Part shown: positions 33,031-44,000 of the stretch, in pieces
How positions within the stretch are numbered: the stretch's first letter is position 1
How the letters are laid out: every line of letters starts with the position of its first letter
Assembly (NCBI GenBank): GCA_022885665.1
Contig: JAGQDJ010000055.1
Span: 310,001 to 374,000 of the forward strand
DNA: 64,000 nt
Direction: 5' to 3'
From: Triops longicaudatus
Lineage: Eukaryota > Arthropoda > Branchiopoda > Notostraca > Triopsidae
Made by a program: the position numbers and the translations under genes
Notes under the pieces: model-generated
What the model was told of the DNA's origin: nothing
Database searches by the model: none
The model's input: only the letters and a program-made list of their open reading frames with translations

Positions 33031-36000
33031 ATGGTAAAGTAAAATGCAGTGTTCTTTAAAAAGTTTTCCCGTATTTTACCAAGCTATTTTCCCCTTTATA
33101 ACGTAAAGAACGGATCAGAAAACTAATCTGCCAGTTATAATATTTACTTGTAAAGAAACGTAAAAATACTTCTTCACTTTGTTGGTAGGAAATAAAAGGT
33201 ATGACAACAAGTAACTTTGAAACTTAATTCCAGAGTTGCGCGGACTTGCACTTGTCCCGGACTTAAGTCCGGATGAAGCCTATTTTTTTAACGAATCTCG
33301 GAGTTGATAAATTCCGCCAAGCCTTATTTTCTAGTGAGTTGAGCTTGCACTTAGAGTTAAAAGCCAGCTGTTAGAGATGGAACTAAAAGGGAGTTGAATC
33401 CGACGCTTAGAAATTTGTGATTTTGTAGAAAGGTGAAAATCTTCATGGAAAATTTTTTTTGGAAGTAACAGTTTCATGAGAGTAAAACTCTGGAAATTAC
33501 GTTGCCACTATGGTTATATTGCAGTAATATTTTTTAGAAAATGAGTAAAAGTATGAGGCACTCATAAGGAATATAGAGAAAAGAGCCAGATAAGTACATG
33601 AACCGCTCAACCATCAGCTTCGTATAAAGTCAGTAATACTTGTCTAATAAAGCAATGAACACGAAATCTTGTGTAACATGGAACCACTCGTTTAAAAGGA
33701 TTTTACCCTCGAAAAAACTATTGTACTCAAAGGTAATGGGAACTTGCTCAAATCATTTGGCAGGACTTTGAACTTGAGTGAGAGGAAGCATATGGGCTTC
33801 AACGTGGAACTGGACTTGTTCATGCCGCAAAAATTTTATCTCGGTATTTGATGTCCTATTCCATTTATTATGACAAAAGAGCTTGGACTTTTTTGAAACT
33901 TTTTTTTTACTTAAGCACAAGCCTAATTGTTTCTCTAATTTGGAAGTCATTTCTAATTGTTTCCTTCAGATTAAGGTAAAAATAAAAGAGGAAACAAAAT
34001 ATACACTCTTTCTCTGAAAATTTTGATACACGGAACTTATAGTAAGAATTAGTTATTAAAGACGTAAGTGTAAAAAAAGCTATTTAATGGGAATTATTTT
34101 TTGCTAGATTTTGTCGCGAGCGAAACCAGCTGGAAAAGGCTTTACGTCATTTGCTGTAAATGGCCAAGGAGCGCTTGCAGGTCATATTTCAGCACAGCAA
34201 GTGCCGAAACTGAATGATTGCCTTAAAAACAGGGATTTCACGGGTGGTATGACACTGTTGGAGGTAAATTATGTCGAAACGTCTCCGGATAAGATTTATT
34301 TTACTGTATATTTGCATTATCTTATGCAGTTCGAACGAAGCAGTGGTAGCGGATCGCTAAATTCCGATTTGTGGCTCGCCTATTGCGCTTTCCATTTAGG
34401 AGACTATAAGCGAGCATTGTTGGAGTACGAAGGCTTGGTGAGCAAGTTAAAAGATTCTGACTTGCAACTGTATGTTAACATCGCTTGCTGTTATTTTTAC
34501 CTTGGAATGTATACTGAGTCCCAGCAAGTAAACAGATTCTGAACTTAGTTTTATTTGGGGGTTTTATGGATATTAATTAATTTTTTAATGAAGTCTCTGA
34601 ATAAGGCTCCAAAGAGCCAATTGAAAGTTCGATTATCGTTCCATTTGTCGCACAAATTCGGGGATGAGAACCAGTTAATGGAGTACCATCAGCAGTTGCA
34701 GGATATTACCGAAGATCAGCTGTCTTTGGCTTCGATTCATTACCTGCGAGCGCATTACCAGGAAGCTATTGACATTTACAAACGCCTGCTTTTGGAAAAT
34801 AGGTATTTTTCTTTTTCATGTTGTTACCGTATATGATTTTTAATATTCATAATAGTAGGAAGGTGTCTTCAGTTTTAATATTTCTTTTTAGAGATTATCT
34901 CGCTTTAAACGTGTATGTCGCATTGTGTTACTACAAACTGGATTATTATGACGTTTCTCAAGACGTACTTCAAATGTACTTGCAGCATTTCCCAGACTCT
35001 GTCATTGCTGTCAACCTCAAAGCTTGCAATCACTTCCGTTTGTTTAATGGCAAAGCTGCTGAGAACGAACTCCGTCCCCTAATAGTAATTCGTGGGTTTT
35101 GACTTCATTTTTCATAGATAACACACCATTGTATATATATGTTAAAAAGTGTTTCATTATCTTTACATTATTTTTGTGTTATTTCTACATTTATCAACTC
35201 TTATTTACTTACATGTGTTTTCTCCTCAAGGATTCGCCGTCTGGCCCTTCTTTGTTTGGGGGCGATCTTGTTAAGCACAACTTGGTAGTATTTCGTGGCG
35301 GAGAAGGAGCTCTTCAAGTGTTACCCCCATTAGTCGATGTTGTTCCTGAAGCTCGATTGAATTTGGTTATATATTACTTGCGTCATGTAAAATTGCAATG
35401 CTTACAATTAGCTTTCGACTGTTTTAAGTTACTTTTGTTGTAGGATCAATTGACTGAAGCTTATCGACTGATCAAGGAATTAGAACCCACTGTTCCGCAG
35501 GAGTATATTCTAAAAGGCATAGTTAATGCGGCTCTTGGTCAAGAAACTGGATCTGTAAGTTCTTTAAACTTCATAAACGTAATTCTAATCCATCAAATGT
35601 ACGTTTTGTGTATTACGGTGTAGCGAGATCTGTTGGCAGTTGCGCAACAGTATTTCCAACTAGTCGGCGGAAGCGCTTCAGAGTGTGATACCATTCCCGG
35701 TCGTCAGTGTATGGCGTCTTGCTTTTTCTTGATGAAACAATTTGATGATGTGTTACTATACCTGAGCTCCATACGTTCGTTTTTCGCTACTGATGATACC
35801 TTAAACTTTAACCTCGGTCAGGTGAGTTCTGTTCTCTTTAACGTTGGATTGCAGCATAATAAATGAGATTTCAGATGCATATTTTGGGTCATTTCAGGCC
35901 AAGGCTGCTGTAGGGAATTTTAAGGAAGCGGAGGAAATTTTACTACTTATACAAAGCGAAAAGCTACGGAGCGATTTTGCCTATTTTACTTGTTTGGCTC

Positions 36001-36550
36001 GATGCTGTAAGTGATGTGTTTTTACAGTTAATTTTGTATGTTGTTGTCGTGTCGTATTTTATTTGTGTTTTAATTGTAAATTGGATGAGATCTTATTTAG
36101 CGATTTTTCTTTTCTAATTAATATTTTTTCTTTCCTTAGATATTATGAACAGGAAAGCGAAGTTAGCGTGGGACATTTACGCAAGATTGGAAACTTCGTC
36201 TGAATCCTTTCATTTGCTGCACATTATTGCAAATGACTGTTACCGTACTGGGCAATTTGTCGTTGCTGCGAGAGCTTTTGATAATCTCGAAAGGTTAGAC
36301 GGAACAAATCCCGAATTTTGGAAAGGGAAGCAAGGAGCTTGTGTCGGAGCATTCCAGATGGTAATTGCTGGAAGAGAACCCAAGTAAAAAATAAGAAGCA
36401 ATTACCTTAACACTGTTAATTAATACTTCTCAACGCAGGGAGTCACTGATAGAAATCGTGCAACTTTTGCGAGGCGTGCCGGATCAGCAGAGTGAACAAA
36501 TTCTACGCATTATCAAGAACTGGGCGCGAGAAAATCGCCTTAATATTTAA
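33031..36550 (+). CDS. IFT56: Intraflagellar transport protein 56 (TTC26 / DYF-13)
   Basis: CDS join 33031-33033, 34108-34263, 34330-34527, 34594-34802, 34892-35084, 35231-35386, 35444-35554, 35624-35821, 35898-36006, 36140-36383, 36439-36550 gives 562 residues (vertebrate ~554). It is a TPR-rich IFT-B subunit needed for building cilia. Family blocks run throughout: ILSRAKPAGKG at the start, FHLGDYKRALLEYE, EDQLSLASIHYLRAHYQEAI, LNVYVALCYYKLDYYDVS, HNLVVFRGGEGALQVLPPLV, FQLVGGSASECDTIPGRQCM and the C-terminal IKNWARENRLNI. The start codon is inferred: exon 2 opens with ATT-TTG-TCG in frame. An ATG followed directly by a donor (ATG|gtaaag at 33031) restores the expected M-I/M-L-S-R start and lies downstream of the X-box. 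Intron 1 is ~1.07 kb. Confidence 0.94.
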
Positions 36551-37316
36551 CTTCTCCGTGTCCCTAAAACCTTTCAAAAATAACGGTTATATTGTGGAAC
36601 TTTCTTATTTTTTTTTCCACAGGTCATGTTTAACGCATCCAACAGCATATATAAAAAGTAGAAAAGCAATTAAGAAAGGGGTGACTCAGCATTCTAGTTT
36701 TTTTCTTTTTTGGGGGGTGTGGGGGGTAGTACCGCTCTTTCAGCCATAGAGTAAACTTGCGTGACATATTAAGTACAAAAACAAAAGGTGAAGGTCAGTG
36801 GTAATTCCGTCCAAATTCAATCCATACATTTTTTTTTTATCGTTTGCTCGTTATGACGCGATGAACGTACACAATTTGTGAAAGAACTGTTCGTAATGGA
36901 AGTAATGTAGATATGAAACATAGTAAAGTCAAAACTCCTTATTCCTGTATTCGCGTACACAATTTCTGAGGAAGACTTCCTATTCACAAATCTCAACAAA
37001 ATTCGTTCGGTATCATACCTATTTTGGTAGCAACTAATACTAACATTACCGTTATTTGGCATAGTAAACTACTCCTTTGGCGAAGTGTAACTTTTTTCCT
37101 TAATGTGTGGTTTCTTTGAGCAGAGCATTTGGAGCAAGTTGTTTAAGTTCAGCAGTTCGGAACTTACAAGCATAAGCGTCTTAGTTGTCTTAAACGTTGA
37201 TTGGTCACGCGCAAACTGTTATTTGACTAAACTGACTAAGACACCCTTGTTATGTAAATGAAGCTTTAAAAGAACGAGAAAACTGAGGAAAACTGCTTCT
37301 AACTGGGAGTGACAAT

Positions 37317-37485
37317 CAGTGGCGCCGTGCACTTCAAAGATTTGGGGGGCGGGGCGATTTTGCATTTCTCTTAATAAAAGAGTTAATGAGTTATAAATGA
37401 GTTTTAAATTATACCTTTTTTTTCAGGATGGCAAAAATTTTGGGGGGGCCCGAGCCCCCCCGGCCCCTATGGCACGACGCCTCTG
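37317..37485. mobile_element. Nonautonomous hAT-type element (MITE) with 8-bp target duplication
   Basis: The left terminus CAGTGGCGCCGTGC and the right terminus GCACGACGCCTCTG are imperfect inverted repeats. The 169-bp element is flanked on both sides by the identical 8-mer GTGACAAT (37309-37316 and 37486-37493). An 8-bp duplication plus CAGTGGCG-type ends is diagnostic of the hAT superfamily. Inside are G-rich and C-rich arms (gggggggcccgagccccccc) able to fold back. There is no coding capacity. Confidence 0.88.
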
Positions 37486-38258
37486 GTGACAATGACGTTT
37501 CGATAAGTTTTAATAAAACATACGTTTATATCGTAAGTAGTAGTGGAAGAAATGCTTGGTTTAATCAAAATGACAAAAATAAGCTAATATGTGAAATTTC
37601 GGATGAATTCGATATTATTTTGTAAAACTTGTTCCATTTTTGGAGCGAAGTTTGATTTTTAGAAAAAAAAGCTGATGAAGCAGTTATTGAAATCAGTTAA
37701 GAAAAGCTTTAAAAGTCGGTAAAACAGGAACAATCGGCCTTATACTTAAGTGGACACATCAGCTTAATAATAATTTAGTTTCCCGTTGCTAATCTAAAAG
37801 TAATACCATTAATTCAAAAAAGGTATCGCGTCATTAAAAAACGCATTTTGCATTTTTAAAGTAATTCAAATTCTTTGTAGTGTACCGTAATGTGATTGGT
37901 TTTCTCCGTGCGTGGCATGGTCGGAGCTTTTTACTTTAATAATTAAGGTTTTTGACTTGAACGAATTTTTACATTAGGCATGAAAACATTTAGTTTATTT
38001 AATAGTTCTTTGAAAATTTTCCAGAATATCTCTCACTTGATTAAGAAATAGAAATATTAGTGCTCGTACCCCGTGACTTGCCAGTCATTGTTGAACCGAA
38101 GCTAAAAGAGTTGGAGTCCAGTCTGGAAAAATCCACTTCAACCGGTTTCTAAACGCTTTTTTAGGTCATTGTCCTGTTTCTTTTTTTTTTTTTTTTTTTT
38201 AGTCAGCTATAGGCACGGTCATTTTACACATTAAAATAAAAACGAAGTAAAACTTCAC

Positions 38259-38268
38259 TATAAAAGGG
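38259..38268 (+). promoter_or_regulatory. TATA box of SP3
   Basis: TATAAAAGGG is placed so that transcription would begin near 38290. A donor (gaaa|gtgagt at 38363) and an acceptor just before the start codon (tatttag at ~38487) outline a small noncoding exon and a ~125-bp 5' UTR intron. Confidence 0.55.
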
Positions 38269-38490
38269 GAAACTCGGCAACACATCCTCGCCAGAAGCTC
38301 TTAAGGTCTTGAAAATTGCACATCCCCTAGTAAATTGCAAGTCCCAAGTAAAAGCCGCGAAAGTGAGTACAGTTGTCGCATAACTAGTTAAGAAATAATT
38401 AGGGCTTTAGAAATAATAGATAGAAATACTGATATCTTACTAAAAACGAAAAAACTTCCCACAAAATATTTTCGTTTAATTATTTAGAAT

Positions 38491-39799
38491 ATGAAGATCC
38501 TCTCTACAATAGTCATCGTGTCAGTTGCAGTTTGCGCGTCGACAGTATTTTCGGCCAATTCTGAGGTTACTGGTAAGTTTGGTTAGCCGAAACGAGATTA
38601 ATGAAGTTATTGTATCAATTCTACATTCGCTTTTAGGAGCTGCTGAGAATTTTGAAAATATGATCAGAAGGTTTCTACTTAAGAATTGTTTAGTTATATC
38701 AAAATTAAGGAAAAGTTTGGTTGCATACGCAATGTGAGATTGCTGTATTAGTCTATACAAATACTTTGAATTGTTGAAGAATGATGTAATAAAGTAGTGT
38801 TTCATTTAATCTTGTACCGTCTGCTACAGCTTGCGGTGTTCCTCTTACGCGAGTGAAGAGAGTTATCGGTGGAAGTGAAGCTCAGATTGGCGAATTTCCT
38901 TGGCAGGTACTTTAGAGTCCCGAAACAGTAGACGTCTTTCTGATCACTACACTCTATAGGTTTCATTGGGCCTGTCGCAAAACTCCGTCTTTTCGTCTCG
39001 ATGTGGCGCAGTGCTTCTGAACCAAAACTGGGCTCTAACATCTCAGCATTGCCTTCAAAAGTATAAAATTTTACTCAGTTTCAAAGTAATATTCTTGAGT
39101 TATAAACAGTGTGACTGTGGATGATTTGGTGTTGCGTTTCGGAGAGAATGATCTGGCGACGGAGAAAGAAGCTTATTCGTACAAAGAACGAAAGATCGGA
39201 CGTGTAGTCAGTCATCCTCGTAACGAAAACAGTCTTGAAAACGATTTGGTTTTGCTGCAGTTTTCGGAACCCATTACCTTCCAAGCAAACATCCTACCTA
39301 TCTGCCTTCCCCAAGCTAACGAAGATTTCGAAGGCGAGTTGGCGACTGTTGCTGGCTGGGGTCGAACTTCTGAAAGTACTTCATGTAGTTTTAAATCGAG
39401 TTTCCGTAACAAAATTTTTTATAGACGGGACAGTGTCTGCTAAACTACTAAAAGCGCAAGTGCCTGTTCTTAGTAACAAGGATTGTGAGGCTATGTTCAA
39501 AACCGGAGGACGTGATGTGAAGGTTCCGAAAATCTTCGTCTGCGCTGGACGCGCTGATGGTCAGCAAGACGCTTGCTTAGTAAGATTACCTTTTGTTAAT
39601 AGTTGCTTGCCAGTAACTCCAAAACTAATATTTAATTTCTTAGGGTGACACTGGAAGCCCTTTGGTTGTTCGCAAAAGCGGACGCTGGGTTGTGATTGGT
39701 ACCGTCGCATGGGGCATTGGTTGTGGCCGACCAAATAGTCCTGGAGTGTATACAAGGGTAACGGAATACCTTGACTGGATTAACGAAGTTATTGCTTAA
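38491..39799 (+). CDS. Secreted serine protease homologue with catalytic Ser replaced by Thr (SP3)
   Basis: CDS join 38491-38572, 38830-38906, 38960-39060, 39110-39375, 39425-39579, 39644-39799 gives 278 residues. A signal peptide (MKILSTIVIVSVAVCAS) is followed directly by a chymotrypsin-fold domain with activation site KR38|VIGG. The exon pattern (77, 101, 266, 155, 156) and phases match the catalytic exons of SP1/SP2, but the knot-and-stem exon is absent. His83 sits in TSQHC instead of TAAHC, and Asp132 (ENDLVLL) is kept. The catalytic position reads GDTGSP, so the serine is Thr230 and the following Gly is Ser. Asp six residues before it and WGIGC are retained. It is therefore probably an inactive serine protease homologue, or at best a weak threonine-nucleophile enzyme. 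Such homologues often act as cofactors in arthropod protease cascades. The fold is certain; loss of activity is inference. Confidence 0.92.
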
Positions 39800-41081
39800 A
39801 CCGAAAACAACTCAAATGATTTTGAAGCCATCTAAGCATGCATTATAGTATTTACGTAGAGCCCTTGCTGTAATACGCCTTCTTCCTGTTTAATAATAAT
39901 AACATCTTAAGCATATACGATTCTACGAGATGACAGTTCTTAAACGGTAATTATACACATTATTTGTTACAAGCGTACGATCGATAGTTTTGCATGAAAA
40001 AATTTTCTCTTGCGTTTTCTGTATTAGTGAAATTGATTTGTACGAACTAAGGTTTCATGAGTTGTTTCGTTACATGAATACAAATCGTACAACACGATGG
40101 GATGGAAAATCTTGTATTTAGGGTAAAAGCACGGCCAAAGACAAAAAATAAAGAAGAAAAACACTTAAGCCTACAACAACCATTTTTCTTTTAATTCTAC
40201 ATATAGTCCAGTCCATTTCTTAGATTCCGCACTTTTTATCGCTAAATAAAGGAAACCTAAACTTTTTAAAAGCGACATCACCATACCTTTATAACATATA
40301 CAGTATGGTAACATTACACTCCCTCTTTACTCCTTAGCTTGTAACTTTTTTATGTGTTTACGTTAAACCAATGTATGTTCACACTTTCATGTCAGGTGTC
40401 CCAAACCCCAGCTAAAGCTTGGTCAAAGAGAAGCTGGTGAAATTATTATTATATGGGTTTAAAGAAGAGGGCAACGGGAAGGGAGGAATACATTTAAATA
40501 TAAAAACGCAAGAAATCTGAAGTGGATGAGGCGACTTTCATACAAGGGACTAAAGCAAAAAAAGATGCACCAGTCAACCATCTTTCCTTTTTTTAGCTTT
40601 TCGAACTTATCTAGTTTATCGTTACCAAGATCGTAAATCTTTTATTTATCTTAAAAAACGGTAAAGGAAAAAACTGGTATGTGCGACTGAAAAAAAAGGG
40701 TGACAAACATCGACGCAGCATTTTTACTTAAAGCTGCCGGTCAACGTTCACGGGTGGATTACTTAAAAAAAGGGAGCTAAAATGGCCAAGTTACACAACC
40801 CCCAAGAAGGAAAAGGGAAAAGGATAGTAACAAAGTATTGGTATTACTCAAAGAAAAGTTCTCATGGCAGTGAATGAACACCGAGGAAGCCGTCAAAAGG
40901 ATGTCATCAGCTGCTGTCACTTGACTAAAAAATGTTTTCCAATACCAGCCCAAAAGACACGAATGTAAAAGATCCGGTTCTAAGTGGTTTCTTCTGTAGT
41001 AATAGGTTCGACTGCTCCTCTTGTAAATTTTCCTTCCACGCCAATTTAGCTTTGTTGCTCTATTTAATTGTTACATTGTGT
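39800..41081. other. Convergent spacer between SP3 and beta-spectrin
   Basis: The 3' flanks of SP3 (+; AATAAA at ~40147) and beta-spectrin (-; its AATAAA appears as tttatt at ~40641). AT-rich, with short A-runs. No coding signal. Confidence 0.5.
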
Positions 41082-44000
41082 TTATTTCTTTTTCAACGTG
41101 AAGAAGCCTCTCTTCTTAGGCTCGTCTTTTGATGCAGGAGGCGCTGGAAGTGTCTGTGCCCTACAAACGCCGAAGAAAAAAATAAATCTTAATAATAAAT
41201 AGCAACATTTACACAGTTATACTCTACCTTGCTGGACCAGCTCCTTCCTCCAAGCTGTTCAACGCCGCTTGGATCCTGGCAACCCATGTGTTCATTTCTT
41301 CATCATCTTTAGCCTGGAACAAGTATTCGCCACCTTGGGCCAACTTCAAACGGAATACGTGCTTCTTCTTTGTGTAATCAGCGGCAACTTCCACGGTAGC
41401 ATTCACAAGCGTTAACGGCGCTTCGTTGCGATGTGTGACGTCAGGTGTGGCTCTTGCTGTCTTGGAATCCTTATAGAAGCTTAGTACTGCACCAGGACGC
41501 AATACAGAATACAATTTCTCCCAAGACCTGCGTAAAATTTACAATTATTAAAATTTGCTTTAATTTACAACACTGATCGTTTTTGACGTTTAATCACACT
41601 ATCTTTTACTATTGCTATTAAGATAAGGTTTCGAGTTATAAAAAAGTACCTGTTGGTGGCTTTCTTAGTGGTTGATTCCCATTCGTGCTTCCTCTGGAGG
41701 AATCCTTCCACACTGTCATCCAAGCCAGCCTCGGATCCTTGGCGTTCTAGAAATAGAACACGTTACAGATTACGCACTGGTTTGCTACAGAACACATTCA
41801 AAGGGTGAAAAAGCGAATTCGAGTCGGAACCACCACCTGCGTTGTGCCCATCGGAAGTGTATAAGGGGGCGGAGTGCGAGGTAAAATACGGATTCTACCA
41901 AAAAACTACCTGAATCTGCACGTGACAAATTGCCTTCGTCGTCAGAATGGTAACCGACAGCCGGGGAGGCTTCGGGGTTCTTATTTTTCTTCCAACGGAA
42001 GGAACGGAAAGGCGACTTGGAGCGTGAACGTGCCGCTCTCTTACCGCCCGTGGACGAAGCCGTCACTGGGCGGGGCGTGCTAACGGGCGTACCTCCAGAC
42101 ACTTGACGAACCCAATAAAAAGTTGGACGATCACACAACAAGCAAAAAGATTATGGCCGCAAGCGAGGCCCAGCAGGACAACACGAAAAAGAAGAAAAAT
42201 GAGGAATTTTAGACAACACAAAATTACGACAGGCGCGAGACGAGCAGACACAAATTAACAAAATTTTTCGAAACGGTTACAAAACTAAAAGAGGAGTTCA
42301 AACTACCTGCCCCTTGTCGCAAAGTCGCTGGACTGCTGGGCGAAACCGGGGAAGAAGTAGCAGAGGATACTTTCGTAGCCTCCACTAAACAGTGTTCCAA
42401 TTTGTTGGAAACCATGCAGATGCAACAATCGGAATAACAAAGAGAAAAGAAACATAAAGAACATAAGCATGCGTAACGAAATTCTTACCTTTCAGTCACG
42501 TAACCCACACATTGCCCGTTTTTAGAGTATTTTGCATGAAAAAAGGGGAAAAAAAAGACACAAAATGCAAATGGAATATACCTTCAGTAGGTTGTTTGGA
42601 AGGCGTGGTCATGCGAGGAGAGCCACGGCCTTTGGATATCTGCGACGCTGAGAATCGCGAAGGCAGGAGAAAGGAAGGCAGAAGGAGACAAAATTCAAAA
42701 GATTCCGAGTTAATCATGCGTCGTTTCAATTTCAACCTCACAACATGCCCATCTCAGTTAGTATCCTCCCGTACTAATTATCAAAGTACCCTGACTCACT
42801 CAATGTAAAACAGGAGGAAACTGGAGTTTGTTCAGACTTCCTCAGAAATTAGTACGCCACTGCACCACTCTTTGTACAACACTTTCGACCTAAGTAGGAC
42901 AAAAATATACGCGTAACTTACCTTCTTGACTTTCCGAAGTGGTGGGGTCGCGTTCAGCACTCGATGAATGCGGTTCTGATTGCGGCGACATGTCACCATC
43001 CATCCTACGATACAAACAAATAAAATTGTATTATTTTTGAAATTTTAGCCATAAAAGTCGAATCTAAAATTTTACTGTACAGCTTACAATAAATCTGCTA
43101 GTCCAGTTAATACGGAGTTTTCTCCAGTTCCTTGCCCTTTTAGACATAACTCACTTTTTTTCGGGCTTAACTTTCAAATATTCTAATTTATTCTATACTC
43201 TGTGAAATAGCCGTAGCTTTTTTCCTACTTTTTAAGCTAGTTTTCATGAATTCCTACGCGTATTATGTTGAATACATCCTGTTCATTTTGTATTTGCATA
43301 TTATTTGTCACCTAGAAAGTCCGAAAAGTAAATACGTGGAAAAAAAGATATAAAAATACATGTTTGGATCATAATGCTAATCTATGCATAGGCCATTTAC
43401 AACTTACTGATCTGTGACAGGTTCTTCTGGTGTAGCTTGCATCTGAGCTTGGGCTTCGGCCAAAGCGGCAGCTTCCTCTTCTTGTCGCCTTCTTTCTTCT
43501 TCTTCTTCACTACGCCGTTTCATTTCCTTCAACTCGTACTACAGAAATCGAAAAAACAACAACAATGAGTTATCCAAGCTCATCAACGACCAAGCAATCA
43601 AGCATGTTTGGAAAAACGACGGCTCAGGCCAAGGAAAAATGGCAAACCATCCGTCATTAAATGTCAATTTCGATTTGTCATCTCTGATGCGAAGCCAAAG
43701 CAGCAACAACATTCGGCAAAAAGACAATTTCATCACGTCGTAACAACGCCAAGCTCATCATGTCCAAGCCTCACTTGCTTCAGTGTTTACCTTCACCTTG
43801 ACTACATCCCAAGGAAAACAAGTCGAAGACGTGCCTGACGAAGGACTTGTTGAAGGCTCAGATTCATAAATAGGGGGTAAAGTAGGGGAAAGGGGCATTT
43901 CAATCAACGAACTACGTTTGTAACCCTGATGGGCTAACGCTTGGCTGGACACCGCGTTCTGGAAGCGTAACCAATGACGACACGCTTCCAGTTGAAATTC

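Larger units (their letters stand above)
36551..38490. other. Spacer between IFT56 and SP3
   Basis: The IFT56 3' UTR and a noncoding AT-rich stretch, with a hAT-type MITE at 37317-37485 and a ~22-base T-run at 38180-38200. A TATA box and 5' UTR of SP3 follow (own entry). No coding ORF is recognised. Confidence 0.5.

Noticed and set aside
38180..38200. Poly-T tract as a retroposon tail
   Set aside because: A ~22-base T-run alone, without an adjacent element or target duplication, is ordinary simple sequence.
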